A stretch of DNA of 49,340 nucleotides from Hyphomicrobiales bacterium (GCA_030688605.1 JAUYJB010000036.1:1-49340); one strand, 5' to 3'; shown: positions 7,258 through 16,942, numbered from the stretch's first letter. Made by a program: numbers and translations. The notes: a model not told the origin generated them from the sequence alone.

Positions 7258-8728
7258 TAGCGTCGCGCGGGACCAGGGCTTTCGCATGCGCATATTCACG
7301 CACGAACCACTGAGCCGGCCACGAGGCCATGGCGCGACGGCCGCGCGACTTGCGGCCGGGCGACCCGGTGGCCTGAAGTCCCTGCTCAGATCCTCGAGCC
7401 TCGCCGTCGGCGCGCGGGTGGCGGGCGCCGTTTTGGGCATCTGTGCGCAGATTCTCCTTGCCCGGATCCTGAGCGCGGAAGATCTCGGCAACTTCTTTGT
7501 CGCGCTCAGTCTGGCGACGGTGCTGGCGACCGTTTCGACGCTCGGCTATCCGTGGATCGTGCCAATGATCCTGGCGCGGGCCGATGCCGCCGGACGGCCG
7601 CATCGCGCGGCCGCCTTCCTCGCCTGGGCGCGGCGGGACATCGGTGTTGTCAGCGCGGGCCTCGCGGTCGTCGCAATCCTGGGCATCTGGCTTGTGCCGT
7701 CCTTTTCGATCCACACGCGCTGGGTTCTTACGGCCGGCGCCGCGACAGCGCCGGTCTTCGCCCTCATGCGATTCAACGGCCCGGTGGCGAACGCACGGCG
7801 GAAATTCGCGCTCGGCTATCTCCCGGACCTGTTCTGGCGACCGCTTTTTCTTCTCGGCCTGATCGTCGCCTTGTGGGCCCTGTTCGGGCGGTTCGACGTA
7901 ACGGGCCTGCTGCTCGGTCATCTCGCCATCACAATCGCGCTGGCGGCGGAGATGGCCCGGCGCCTTAACGCCGCCGACGGGACCGGAGACGGCGTGGCGA
8001 CGGCGCCCGGCCGCCTCGGGCCGGGACGGCGCGGACAGGGGCGCAGATGGCGCGCGCGCGCTCTGCCAATGGTCGTCGCGACGCTGTTCATCGGCGTCTT
8101 CGCCGACCTCGACCTGCTGATTGCCGGCAGCATACTGAACGAGACGGAGACCGGCATTTTCGGTGTCTGCATCAAGATCTCCATGTTCCTGGCCTTCTCC
8201 ATCCAGGCGGTGCATCAGGTGATGGTGCGCGACGTGGCGAACGCCCTGCAAAGCCGCGACCGGTCGGCGCTCACGGCGATTCTGTTCAAGGCCAACCAAA
8301 CCAACCTGCTGGTCAGCCTAGGCGCCGTCGCCGGGGTGTATTGGCTGGCCCGGCATTTCCTGGCGCTGTTCGGACCCGAATTCGTCGACGGCGGCCTCAG
8401 CCTTCTCTTGCTCGCCGCGGCCCAGGCGATCCGCGCGGCGGCGGGGCCCGCGACCCAAATCCTCGCCTTGACCGGGCATGTGCGCGCCACCCTGCCGGTC
8501 TTCGCAGCCGGTCTCGCGCTGCTCTTCGCGACCAATCTGGCGCTGGTGCCCCTTTATGGTCTGACGGGCGCGGCGCTGGCGGTCCTCATCGTGACCGCGG
8601 TCTGGTCGATGGGGCTCAGCCTCCTCGCCAAGGCGCGCACCGGGCTTGACGTCGCCATCTTCAGGCTGCCGCAGCTATCCGCCCTGTCCGGCGCCAAGGT
8701 CGGCGGCTCCGTGCAAGGTGGCCGCTGA
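7214..8728 (+). CDS. Polysaccharide-type flippase (MOP superfamily, Wzx/MurJ-like)
   Basis: A 504-residue integral membrane protein with about 12-14 hydrophobic segments, beginning near residue 62 after a basic cytoplasmic N terminus. The pattern resembles the polysaccharide biosynthesis / O-antigen flippase group of the MOP exporter superfamily, which moves lipid-linked saccharides across the inner membrane. The LLARILSAEDLGNFFVA segment near residue 80 is typical of this group. The start is uncertain: ATG 7214 overlaps the ATP-grasp gene by 44 bp, while ATG 7286 (MRIFTHEP) lies 28 bp after its stop. Either way the two genes look translationally coupled. No glycosyltransferases or polymerase are adjacent, so the lipid-linked cargo cannot be named. 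Confidence 0.8.
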   Translation: MNGHRSATEPLPPADSVARDQGFRMRIFTHEPLSRPRGHGATAARLAAGRPGGLKSLLRSSSLAVGARVAGAVLGICAQILLARILSAEDLGNFFVALSLATVLATVSTLGYPWIVPMILARADAAGRPHRAAAFLAWARRDIGVVSAGLAVVAILGIWLVPSFSIHTRWVLTAGAATAPVFALMRFNGPVANARRKFALGYLPDLFWRPLFLLGLIVALWALFGRFDVTGLLLGHLAITIALAAEMARRLNAADGTGDGVATAPGRLGPGRRGQGRRWRARALPMVVATLFIGVFADLDLLIAGSILNETETGIFGVCIKISMFLAFSIQAVHQVMVRDVANALQSRDRSALTAILFKANQTNLLVSLGAVAGVYWLARHFLALFGPEFVDGGLSLLLLAAAQAIRAAAGPATQILALTGHVRATLPVFAAGLALLFATNLALVPLYGLTGAALAVLIVTAVWSMGLSLLAKARTGLDVAIFRLPQLSALSGAKVGGSVQGGR

Positions 8729-9221
8729 CCGACCGCCGACGGTTTGCCGCGGATTTCCCGGGCGGGCACGATCCTTAACGGCGAAAGCCTTGTTTTCGAC
8801 AGGCGCGGCGGGCGGCAGCGGCAGGCCGAAGGACTTTCGAGCGCCGCCTTCATCGCGGGGCTGCGGCCTAGGGCCGGACCTCGGGACCAGCCCGGTAACG
8901 TGTCGTAAAGTCTGGAAATTAACCCGCGCAGACGGGCGGCCGCCCCGCTTCTCCTCGGCTATCCCATAAGCCATTGATGTAACGGGAATTCTTCTGTCCA
9001 GGCTCAAGCAATCGATGTCGCCGGCCCTGTTTGCCGTGTCACCCCATTCATGTCCTGACCGTTGATGGTGCCGACCCAAAACAGTGCATACACGGAGCAT
9101 TAACCCTCAATCAAATTCGTCAGGCCGCAGCATTTCTTATGGATGGCGCGAAACCATTTCTTCAATGCGAGGTGATAGCGTCCCGAAACCTAGAAAACTC
9201 CCAAGTGTACGAGGGCAGGCG
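8729..9221. other. 493-bp intergenic stretch, no gene recognised
   Basis: Several short ORFs cross this stretch on both strands, including a 141-codon minus-strand frame at 8675-9100 that overlaps the end of the flippase. None shows a domain, a plausible ribosome-binding site or low-complexity structure that would support it. The right-hand part (about 9090-9170) is less GC-rich than its surroundings and should contain the promoter of the GST / cyclic-di-GMP pair. No strong terminator hairpin was identified after the flippase. Confidence 0.45.
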
Positions 9222-9875
9222 ATGACGACACTCTACGCAACCAGAGGATCGGGCAACTGTTTCAAGCCGTTCTTGCTTATGAACCAGCTGAACATCCCGT
9301 TCCGCACCATCGCGGTCGACGTCCTGAAGGGCGAGACGCGCAAGGCCGCATATCTGGCGATCAATCCCAATGGAACGGTTCCCTATCTGAAGCTCAACGA
9401 CGGCCGCGGCATCGGCGAGTCCAACGCGATGCTGTGGTACCTTGCCGAGGGCTCGCAGCTGATCCCGCAGGACGCCTACTCGCGCGCCAAGATGCTTCAA
9501 TGGATGTTTTTCGAGCAATCGAGCCTCGAGCCGTTCATTTCGCCGGCGCGGTTCTTCATCTCCATTCTTCCGGACGGGCGGAAAGGCCGGGAGAGGGAAA
9601 TTGCCGCCTGGCAGGAGCGCGGCCGCAAGGGGCTGACGCTTCTCGACGCCCATCTGCGCGACAGCAAGTTCATCGTCGCCGATCGCTACACCATCGCCGA
9701 CATCGGCGTCTTTGGCTACACCCATGTGGCCGATGAGGGCGGCTTCGATTTCGCCAACTATCCAGCGGTGAAGGACTGGATCGCGCGGGTCGAGGACACG
9801 GACGGTTATTTGCCGCTGTCCCATCTGCTGCAACCGGCCGAACAGGCGCTGCAAACGGGGGCCGGGGCCGCCTGA
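9222..9875 (+). CDS. Glutathione S-transferase family protein
   Basis: A 217-residue cytosolic GST fold. The N-terminal thioredoxin-like domain has the SGNCFKPFL active-site region (residues 9-17), the cis-proline segment NPNGTVPYLKL near residue 50 and GIGESNAMLWYL near residue 65, where Glu and Ser bind the gamma-glutamyl part of glutathione. The C-terminal all-helical domain includes YTIADIGVFGYTH near residue 160, the usual N-capping box. ATG 9222 is preceded by GAGGGCAGG. Its stop overlaps the start of the PAS-GGDEF-EAL gene by one base, implying translational coupling. It does not look like the zeta-class maleylpyruvate isomerase that the gentisate pathway upstream would need, although this cannot be excluded by eye. 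Confidence 0.88.
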   Translation: MTTLYATRGSGNCFKPFLLMNQLNIPFRTIAVDVLKGETRKAAYLAINPNGTVPYLKLNDGRGIGESNAMLWYLAEGSQLIPQDAYSRAKMLQWMFFEQSSLEPFISPARFFISILPDGRKGREREIAAWQERGRKGLTLLDAHLRDSKFIVADRYTIADIGVFGYTHVADEGGFDFANYPAVKDWIARVEDTDGYLPLSHLLQPAEQALQTGAGAA

Positions 9876-11965
9876 TGGCCAATGCGACTCAAGAGAGAAC
9901 GCCGAAGGCGGCGAAGAACGGCGCCGTTCGCGATCAAATGGTCGCGAGCGACGGCGCGCCTTCCTACGTCGATCGGCTGAAGACGCCGGTGTGGATCTTC
10001 GACATCGACAGAAGTCGTGTCGTCTGGGCCAACCAGCGCGCTCTTGAAGTCTGGTCCGCGGAATCCATGGAGGAACTCAAGTCCCGCGACCTGCGAAAGG
10101 ACATGTCGGTTTCGGTCGCCAAGCGGCTCAAGCAGTATCAAGAGGATTTCGAGAAGCACAATGCTTCTTTCTCGGAAATCTGGACGCTCTATCCCAACGG
10201 GGTGCCTCGCACGCTGCGCGTGAACTACAGCGGAGTCCGTCTGCCGGACGGCCGCATGGCGATGTTTTGCGAGGGGACCGAACACCAGTCCGAGACTCCG
10301 GAGACCCTGCGCAGCGCCGAAGCGCTGTTGCACGCCACGGTGATGATCTCGCTCTACAGTCTCGACGGCCAGCCGCTGTACCGAAATCCGGCTGCACGCG
10401 CCGATGTCGGCTCCGTCAACGAGACCCTTCTGTCACGCTTTGTCGACGAATCCGACCATCAAAAGATCAGAAGCGCCCTCAGCCGTAGCGGCGAAGGGCG
10501 GCTGGTGGCGCGGATTCGCTCATTCGCGGGCATCCGATGGCACGAGATTACGGCCCGGGAATGCCGCGACGCGGCAACCGGATCACCGGCCATCCTGATC
10601 AGCGAGGTCGATGTCTCTGACCTCAAGGAGACCGAGGAAAAAGCGCACTTCCTGGCGTTGCACGATGTGCTGACCGGGCTCTTGAACCGGACCTATGTGC
10701 AGCGTGAATTCCAGACCTTGCTGGACGCCGCCAAGGAGAGAAAGGAGCATATCGGCCTCCTTTTCATCGACATCGACCGGTTCAAGAACATCAACGATTC
10801 GCTGGGTCACGCGGCCGGCGACGAACTGCTGATCGAATCCGCCCGTCGGCTGCGAAGCGCGATCCGCGAGACGGATATCGTGTCGCGCATCGGCGGCGAC
10901 GAGTTCCTAGTTCTGCTGAAAGACGCCAGCCACGAGCCGAATCTCGACGAGGTCGCCGAACGCATTCGCGCCGAGCTTTCGAAGCCGGTCCTTGTCGGGA
11001 ACTGCGAGCTTCAGGTCACGCCCAGCATCGGCATCAGCGTGTTTCCCGAGGACGGGCCGGACATGGAAACGCTGATGAAGAGCGCCGATCTGGCTCTGTA
11101 CGAGGCCAAGGATGGCGGTCGCAACTGTCACCGCTATTTCTCAGCGGCAATGAAAGAGCGCGCGGAGACGAGGCTGGAAACCGAATCGAGTCTGCGCCGC
11201 GCCCTGGAAGAGCAGGAATTCGAGGTCTTTTATCAGCCGCGCGTCTCCGTTGCCGACAACCAGATCGTCGGCGCGGAAGCGCTGCTGAGGTGGCGCCACG
11301 GCACAAAGGGGCTCGTCGGTCCCAACGAATTCATCTCCATTTGCGAGGAAACGGGATTGATCGAACCGCTCGGCGAGTGGGTGCTGGAGACCGCCGCCAG
11401 GCAGCAGAAGGCCTGGCAGGATCAGGGCTACCTTCTCGACGTGTCCGTCAACCTGTCGCCGCGCCAGTTTCGCAATAAGATGCTGCTGCCGATTGTCGGC
11501 CGCATAACCGATGAGACGGGATGCGATCCGACGCACATCGACCTCGAGATCACCGAGTCGATGCTCATGGGCAGCGACGACGATATCGGCGAAACGCTTC
11601 GGACCTTGAGCGGTCTCGGCTTCCGCATTTCCATTGACGACTTCGGTACGGGATACTCCAACCTGTCGTACATCCAACGCTATCCTGTGAGTTGCCTGAA
11701 GATAGACCGGTCGTTCATCGCCGATCTGAAAAAGAACAGCGCGATAACGAAACTTATTATTTCACTTTGCAAGATGATAAATGCAAAGGTGATCGCCGAG
11801 GGCGTCGAAACCGAAGAGCAGCTCGCCTGGCTTCGCAAAAACGAGTGTAATGAATACCAGGGATTCTTGTTCGGCCCCCCGACGACCGTTGACGAATTCG
11901 ACAGACTGCTCGTGCAAACGAACACGCAAAGAGAGCCGCACTGTTACTTGCAATATGCGGGCTGA
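9875..11965 (+). CDS. PAS-GGDEF-EAL cyclic-di-GMP signalling protein
   Basis: A 696-residue cytoplasmic sensor-effector without membrane segments. A PAS-like domain occupies about residues 30-130 (VDRLKTPVWIFDIDRSRVVWAN), and a second weaker PAS-like region follows to about 250. The diguanylate cyclase domain starts near residue 255; its signature GGDEF is intact at 340-344, and the Mg-site segment FIDIDRFK is present. The phosphodiesterase domain has EAL at 468-470 and further conserved blocks EITESM, DDFGTGYSNL, KIDRSFI and EGVETEEQ, so all usual catalytic residues are present. Both activities are therefore possible, with the PAS region deciding the balance. Its start overlaps the GST stop by one base. 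The target process is unknown; the nearby flippase pair makes surface polysaccharide a reasonable guess. Confidence 0.92.
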   Translation: MANATQERTPKAAKNGAVRDQMVASDGAPSYVDRLKTPVWIFDIDRSRVVWANQRALEVWSAESMEELKSRDLRKDMSVSVAKRLKQYQEDFEKHNASFSEIWTLYPNGVPRTLRVNYSGVRLPDGRMAMFCEGTEHQSETPETLRSAEALLHATVMISLYSLDGQPLYRNPAARADVGSVNETLLSRFVDESDHQKIRSALSRSGEGRLVARIRSFAGIRWHEITARECRDAATGSPAILISEVDVSDLKETEEKAHFLALHDVLTGLLNRTYVQREFQTLLDAAKERKEHIGLLFIDIDRFKNINDSLGHAAGDELLIESARRLRSAIRETDIVSRIGGDEFLVLLKDASHEPNLDEVAERIRAELSKPVLVGNCELQVTPSIGISVFPEDGPDMETLMKSADLALYEAKDGGRNCHRYFSAAMKERAETRLETESSLRRALEEQEFEVFYQPRVSVADNQIVGAEALLRWRHGTKGLVGPNEFISICEETGLIEPLGEWVLETAARQQKAWQDQGYLLDVSVNLSPRQFRNKMLLPIVGRITDETGCDPTHIDLEITESMLMGSDDDIGETLRTLSGLGFRISIDDFGTGYSNLSYIQRYPVSCLKIDRSFIADLKKNSAITKLIISLCKMINAKVIAEGVETEEQLAWLRKNECNEYQGFLFGPPTTVDEFDRLLVQTNTQREPHCYLQYAG

Positions 11966-12097
11966 CCATGATTGTGCCGCGCTGACGGCGCTATTCGCTG
12001 AAGACGCGAGAGATCGAACGCACCCCGCTATATGCAACCCGGCCCTTTTCCGGCGTCACCGAATTCCGGCATAGCGCGCGGCAGTGCACGCCGCCCT

Positions 12098-12364
12098 AAA
12101 GCGGTTCATGGTTATAGGGAACCATTTGACCGGGATGATTTTGCGCCGTGGCCAGGCGCGGCTCGCCGGGCGATGTGGTACATCGGCCAACAGCCGCAAC
12201 ACCGCCACGGCGCAAAAGAACCCGGCCTTCGGTGGGCCAAATCGGCCCACCGGGTTCGTTGCGGCGCTCGCCCGATATCCCGTATCGCGTGTCGCGGCCC
12301 ACGCCTGCCCGGATGAACCGATTTGGACCATCCAATTGATCCCCTATAACCATGAACCGCCCTA
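12098..12364. repeat. ~265-bp palindromic MITE-like element
   Basis: Terminal inverted repeats of 20 bp (12101-12120 and 12341-12360) match at 19 positions. Inside are two further hairpins: TTTTGCGCCGTGG (12139-12151) pairs perfectly with 12205-12217, and GGTGGGCC (12231-12238) pairs with GGCCCACC (12244-12251), extended outward by GAACCC (12218-12223) with GGGTTC (12252-12257). GCCCTA occurs at both borders (12093-12098 and 12359-12364) and may include a short target duplication, although it overlaps the arm by two bases. No transposase ORF lies inside. The element ends five bases from the stop codon of the ribonucleotide reductase gene. Structure and size fit a miniature inverted-repeat element; family not recognised. 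Confidence 0.8.
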
Positions 12365-12368
12365 GTTC

Positions 12369-15300
12369 CTAACGCCGGTCAGCCTTGTCGCCGCCTCTGG
12401 CAAGTTGGACGGTACGACCGCCGACGGCGGTGGTCTTCGCGTAGGTCTCCCTGCGCGCCGGCGGCATCTCGCCCGCGCGCACGGTGCGTTGGGCAACGCG
12501 CTCGACCGGACGGATGGCGACCTCCGGTGCCGGCAGATGGGCGAAGGGCATCGCGGCGACGTCCTCGGCAATCTCCGGTATGATCTCATCCTCGGCGAGA
12601 ATCTGCGCATTGAGGGGCTGAGACAGCTTCGAGCCGTCGCGGTAAAGGGCGATCGCCTTCACGCCCAAATACCAAGACAGGACGAATGCCGCCTTGCAGT
12701 CCTCCACGGTCGCCTCGTTCGGCATATTGATGGTCTTGGATATTCCCCCTGAAATGAATGGCTGGGCCGCCGCCATCATGCGAATGTGGCTCTCCACCGA
12801 CAGATGCCGCCTGCCCACCCGACCGCACTGATTGGCGCAATCGAAGACACGCAGATGCTCTTCCTTCAGACCCGGTGCGCCTTCGACCGTCATCGCTCCG
12901 CAGCAATAGAGGTTGGCGGCCGCGATATCGGTCTTGTCGAAGCCGAGGGCAGCCAGCATGTCGAAACGCGGGTCGGCGAGAGCCGCCGGGTCGAGCCCCA
13001 GGACCTCGGTACAGAAATCTTCGCCGAGCGACCATTTGTTGAATACGAATTTGAGGTCAAAGGCACCGGGGAGCGCTTGTTCGACGGCCGCGCACTTTTC
13101 GTCGGTGAAGCCCTTCGCCTGGAGCTTGGCATGGTCTATGCCCGGACCGCCGAACAAGGTTCCGGCGCCGATCGCATAGTCGACGATCGCCCTGATGGCG
13201 TTCTCTTCGTAGCCGAGCGCGCGCAGAGCCTGGGGCACGGCCCGGTTCATGATCTTGAGGTGGCCGCCGCCGGCAAGCGTCTTGAATTTCACCAGGCCGA
13301 ATTCCGGCTCTATGCCGGTGGTATCGCAGTCCATGACCAACCCGATGGTGCCGGTCGGCGCCAGAACCGTCGCCTGTGCATTGCGGTAGCCGTGGCGCAC
13401 GCCGATCTCAATCGCCCTGTCCCAAGCAGCTTTGGCGTGGGCGACAAGGCGCGCGTCGGGGCAGGCGGTCTGGTCGAGGCCGGCAGGCGGCATGCTCACG
13501 GATTCGTAGTCGGCGGTTCTGGAGTCGAGGGCGCGGCGGTGATTGCGCATGACCCGGAGCATGGCATCGCGATTCTTGGCATAGCCCAGGAAGGGCCCGA
13601 GCTCGCGTGCCATTTCGGCGCTCGTGGCGTAGGCGACGCCTGTCATGAGCGCCGTAATTGCACCGCAGATGGCGCGGCCCTCGCTCGAATCGTAGGGGAT
13701 GCCAGATGACATCAGAAAACCGCCCAGATTGGCGTGGCCAAGGCCGAGGGTGCGGTACTCGTAGGTCCGCCGGGCGATCTTGGGCGAGGGAAACTGGGAC
13801 ATGGCGACGGAGATTTCAAGCGCGATGGTCCACAGCCGCACCGCATTCTCGAAGGCCTCGACATCGAAACGCCTGTCGGCGTCGCGAAACTGGGCCAGGT
13901 TCAGCGAAGCAAGCGTGCTGCCCGTATCGTCGAGAAACAGGAATTCGGAGCACGAATTCGACGCCGTGATCGGCCCAGTGACCGGGCATGTGTGCCAGTC
14001 ATTGATGGTGGTCTGATATTGGATGCCCGGGTCGGCCGAGGCCCAGGAGGCATAACCCATACTCTCCCACAAATCCGCTGCATCGACGGTGTCGGCGATT
14101 CCTCCGTCGGTCCGCCGCCGCAGGTTCCACGGCAGTTTCTGCTCGACCGCCCTGAGGAAATCATCCGACACGCGGACGGAATTGTTCGAGTTCTGACCGG
14201 AAACCGTGCGATAGGCTTCCGAATCCCAATCGACGTCGTAGGTGGAAAAGGCAAGGTCGCCATAGCCCTGCCGGGCAAACTGGATCACGCGACGGATATA
14301 GTTCTCCGGCACCTGGTTCTTCCTGGCCGAGCGCATCTCGAAGTCGAGCGCGCGGTTCTTCTCCGGGTCGAATCGGGTTTCCTCCGGCCCGTCGTGATCG
14401 GAACAGGCCCTCAGAATGGCCCTGAGATGCTGGGCGCACAGCTTGGAGCCGGTGACCAGCGCCGCGACCTTTTGCTCTTCCTTGACCTTCCAGTGGATGA
14501 ATTCCTCTATGTCCGGATGGTCGATGTCGACGACGACCATCTTGGATGAGCGGCGCGTCGATCCCTTGGCGGTCACCAGAGCCGAAGCGCGGTCGCCGCT
14601 GCTCAGAACGGAAATCAGCCCGCAGGCCTGGCCGCCGCCGGAAAGCGACTCGCTCGACCCTCTGATGTTGGAAAAGTTGGCGCCGGTCCCAGAGCCGAAC
14701 TTGGCGATGCGCCCTTCCTCGACCAGCAGAGGCAGAATCCCCGCCTCGTTAACGAGATCGTCGTTCACGGATTGAATGAAGCAGGAATGCGCCTGCGGAT
14801 GCTCGTAGGCGGACGTCGAAATCGTCAGCTTGCCGGTCTCGAAATCGACATAGGCGTGGCCCTGACTGTCTCCCTCGATGCCGTACGCCCAATGCAGGCC
14901 GGTGTTAAACCACTGGGGAGAGTTCGGCGCTCCCTTTTGGGTCGCCAGCATATAGCGCAACTCGTCGAAAAACGCCTGGGCATCTTCCTCGTTGTCAAAA
15001 TAGCCCCCTTTCCAGCCCCAATAGGTCCAGGTGCCGGCCAGCCGATTGAAGACCTGGCGGGAGTCTCGTTCCGGTCCGGTCCTTTCGGCCTCCGGCAGCG
15101 CGGCGAGCGCCTCGTGATCCGGCACTGAACGCCATAGCCATGGGGGAACGGACGTCTCCTCCACACGCTTCAGCGCTGCGGGCACACCCGACTTGCGGAG
15201 ATATTTCTGGGCGAGAATGTCGCTTGCAACCTGGCTCCAGGTCCTCGGGACCGAGACGCCATCGAGCCGAAAAACCACAGATCCATCCGGGTTGCGGATT

Positions 15301-15377
15301 TCACTTGCCGCCTTCCGGAACGCAATCGTTTCATAAGGTGAAACGCCTTGGAGCGTATAACGCCGCTTTATACGCAT
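12369..15377 (-). CDS. nrdJ: Class II (B12-dependent) ribonucleotide reductase, C-terminally short and lacking one redox cysteine
   Basis: A 1002-residue protein clearly of the alphaproteobacterial NrdJ type (adenosylcobalamin-dependent reduction of ribonucleotides). The start MRIKRRYT at 15377 has a strong GAGGAGG site. Radical-site residues are intact: NSCSE with Asn474, Cys476, Glu478. The first redox cysteine is present (HSCFIQS, Cys199). Eleven residues after the radical cysteine, where the family has the second redox cysteine (DDTACNLAS), this protein has DDTGSTLAS, Ser487. The usual product is about 1,200 residues and ends in a TSCPD-type domain and a cysteine-rich tail that passes electrons to the active site. 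Here the protein stops after [12 protein letters not shown], five bases before a palindromic element. It may be a degenerating or functionally diverged paralogue. B12-riboswitch and NrdR sites were not recognised upstream. Confidence 0.9.
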   Translation of the reverse strand: MRIKRRYTLQGVSPYETIAFRKAASEIRNPDGSVVFRLDGVSVPRTWSQVASDILAQKYLRKSGVPAALKRVEETSVPPWLWRSVPDHEALAALPEAERTGPERDSRQVFNRLAGTWTYWGWKGGYFDNEEDAQAFFDELRYMLATQKGAPNSPQWFNTGLHWAYGIEGDSQGHAYVDFETGKLTISTSAYEHPQAHSCFIQSVNDDLVNEAGILPLLVEEGRIAKFGSGTGANFSNIRGSSESLSGGGQACGLISVLSSGDRASALVTAKGSTRRSSKMVVVDIDHPDIEEFIHWKVKEEQKVAALVTGSKLCAQHLRAILRACSDHDGPEETRFDPEKNRALDFEMRSARKNQVPENYIRRVIQFARQGYGDLAFSTYDVDWDSEAYRTVSGQNSNNSVRVSDDFLRAVEQKLPWNLRRRTDGGIADTVDAADLWESMGYASWASADPGIQYQTTINDWHTCPVTGPITASNSCSEFLFLDDTGSTLASLNLAQFRDADRRFDVEAFENAVRLWTIALEISVAMSQFPSPKIARRTYEYRTLGLGHANLGGFLMSSGIPYDSSEGRAICGAITALMTGVAYATSAEMARELGPFLGYAKNRDAMLRVMRNHRRALDSRTADYESVSMPPAGLDQTACPDARLVAHAKAAWDRAIEIGVRHGYRNAQATVLAPTGTIGLVMDCDTTGIEPEFGLVKFKTLAGGGHLKIMNRAVPQALRALGYEENAIRAIVDYAIGAGTLFGGPGIDHAKLQAKGFTDEKCAAVEQALPGAFDLKFVFNKWSLGEDFCTEVLGLDPAALADPRFDMLAALGFDKTDIAAANLYCCGAMTVEGAPGLKEEHLRVFDCANQCGRVGRRHLSVESHIRMMAAAQPFISGGISKTINMPNEATVEDCKAAFVLSWYLGVKAIALYRDGSKLSQPLNAQILAEDEIIPEIAEDVAAMPFAHLPAPEVAIRPVERVAQRTVRAGEMPPARRETYAKTTAVGGRTVQLARGGDKADRR

Positions 15378-15745
15378 AACCGCCTCCTCAAACACTACAA
15401 AACACCGCACAAAATTAGAGCGGTCCCCCCTTCCCGTTCGCAATGGGAGATGATGAGTTTGGTCCGCCGCTCAGCAGTATTTAACCTTAATGTTCCGTTA
15501 ATGTAAAACTTTGTTCAAATCGTGGTTAACGGGTCTGAGAAAAAATGCCGCTGGCCGCCGCGTGATTCGTGGTCCGATCGCATCAGGCTCCGCCAGAACG
15601 GTTCCATTTCATGTCGTCTCGCTCTAAGTGGTAGATTGCTCGGCGCAGTGGCCCATTCCGACTTAGGATGGGCGCGCACCGTGTCCACGCCTCGACTTCC
15701 GGCGGGCGGTCGGTAAGGGGCAAACACACACGAGGGAGGTTTACC
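15378..15745. other. 368-bp divergent intergenic region
   Basis: This stretch separates the minus-strand ribonucleotide reductase from the plus-strand stress protein and should hold both promoters. The reductase ribosome-binding site lies at about 15383-15389. The part between about 15475 and 15540 is distinctly AT-rich for this genome and contains several TTAA and GTTAA motifs. I did not recognise an FNR-type TTGAT-N4-ATCAA box, an NrdR box pair or a cobalamin riboswitch. Short ORFs here are not supported. Confidence 0.45.
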
Positions 15746-16582
15746 GTGGCTATCAAAGACTTGCTCGTTGCCTACCAGGGGGAGGAGAGTTCCCAGAAGG
15801 CACTCAAGTTCGCACTGCAGATGGCGAAGAAATACAATGCGGCGGTCACGGGCGCCCACGTGTATGTGGCGCAACAATATTCGAGCCAGGTCCGCAACTG
15901 GATTCCGGGGGAGGTCCTGGAAGCCCTGCGCAAGGCCGAGGAAGCAACGGTCAAGACCATCGAGAAGTCGTTCCGCGATGTCGTCAAGGAAACCAACCCC
16001 AAGGCCGCGCACGACTGGATCTCAGTCGAAGGCCCGCCGAGCCTGTTGCTCGCGCGCCTGTCGCGCTGCTTCGATATTCTGCTGACCGGCCAGTTCGAGG
16101 GCGCCATCCGCCATGGCGGGCGCCTAGTGCAGCCGGAGGAGCTCGCCTTGCGCTCTGGAAAGCCGATGATCATCGTGCCGCAGGAATACAGGGTCCGCCC
16201 GTTCAAGGAGGAGGCCGTGGTTGCCTGGGACGGCAGCCGCTCGGCAGCGCGGGCGCTCACCGACGCCATGCAGATCCTGGAGACCAAGAAACGCCTCCAT
16301 GTGGTGACCGTGACGAAGGATGGCGATGACGAAGACACCAAGCGGCTCGGCGACCACGATATCTTCGAGCACCTCAAGCGCCACGGCATCGCCGCGCAGC
16401 CTCTCCGCCTGGAGGTGAAGGGCAGCACGGGCAGAACCATTCTCGACTATTGCGAGAAAACCGACCCGGACATACTGGTGATGGGCGCCTTCGGCCGCGG
16501 CAATCTCGGCGCCTTGCTGTTCGGTGGGGTCTCGCGCTACATCCTCGAGCACCAGACGGTGCCGGTGCTGATGTCACACTGA
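15746..16582 (+). CDS. Universal stress protein with two tandem UspA domains
   Basis: A 278-residue protein made of two UspA domains, about 1-140 and 150-278. The second ends in the nucleotide-binding signature MGAFGRGNLGALLFGG, matching the G-x2-G-x9-G pattern of ATP-binding universal stress proteins. The first domain's equivalent (LTGQFEGAIRHGGRL) is degenerate, so ATP binding is probably confined to the second half. The start is GTG at 15746, chosen because GGGAGGT lies just upstream and the family begins directly with a beta strand (IKDLLVAYQG). Tandem UspA proteins bind ATP or adenylate under stress or low oxygen; the specific trigger is not visible here. No obvious partner gene is adjacent. 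Confidence 0.88.
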   Translation: MAIKDLLVAYQGEESSQKALKFALQMAKKYNAAVTGAHVYVAQQYSSQVRNWIPGEVLEALRKAEEATVKTIEKSFRDVVKETNPKAAHDWISVEGPPSLLLARLSRCFDILLTGQFEGAIRHGGRLVQPEELALRSGKPMIIVPQEYRVRPFKEEAVVAWDGSRSAARALTDAMQILETKKRLHVVTVTKDGDDEDTKRLGDHDIFEHLKRHGIAAQPLRLEVKGSTGRTILDYCEKTDPDILVMGAFGRGNLGALLFGGVSRYILEHQTVPVLMSH

Positions 16583-16741
16583 GGCTGCCCCCGAGCCGGT
16601 CCCTCGGCCGCGATCAAGGCGGTTGCGGCCGACCCGGCGGTTGGGGGGCCGGCTAAGTCCGAAACGTCACACGGTACGATCGATGTCCGTACCATCGAGA
16701 AGGCGCCGACCTTGCCCAAAATCCGCACCTAGGGGGTTCCG

Positions 16742-16942
16742 ATGACGCTGTTCCTGCCCTTCTGGCAACGTCTGCTGGCGACGATCGCGGCGATGCTCCT
16801 GATGAGCTATCTGGTGGGTCTCTTGTGGGAGGCGGCCTTGAATTTTCCGATGCCAAGTTACGCTGCCGGGGTTATCGGCGGATTGGCGGCATTGCCCGTC
16901 TGGGATTTTTTGAAAAGGGTCAGGCCGTCGCAAGGGGAATAG
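16742..16942 (+). CDS. Small two-helix membrane protein
   Basis: A 66-residue hydrophobic protein with two probable membrane helices, about residues 10-28 and 38-55, and a basic C-terminal tail (FLKRVRPSQGE). An AGGGGGT ribosome-binding site precedes the ATG with good spacing, which supports real translation. No family was recognised. It stands alone between the stress protein and the minus-strand tRNA, so context gives no function. Confidence 0.55.
   Translation: MTLFLPFWQRLLATIAAMLLMSYLVGLLWEAALNFPMPSYAAGVIGGLAALPVWDFLKRVRPSQGE

Noticed and set aside
8675-9100. 141-codon minus-strand frame between the flippase and GST genes
   Set aside because: Overlaps the flippase end, has no ribosome-binding site or recognisable domain.
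15378-15745. Possible cobalamin riboswitch or NrdR boxes before the ribonucleotide reductase
   Set aside because: No conserved riboswitch core and no paired NrdR box could be recognised; the interval is short and AT-rich but otherwise plain.
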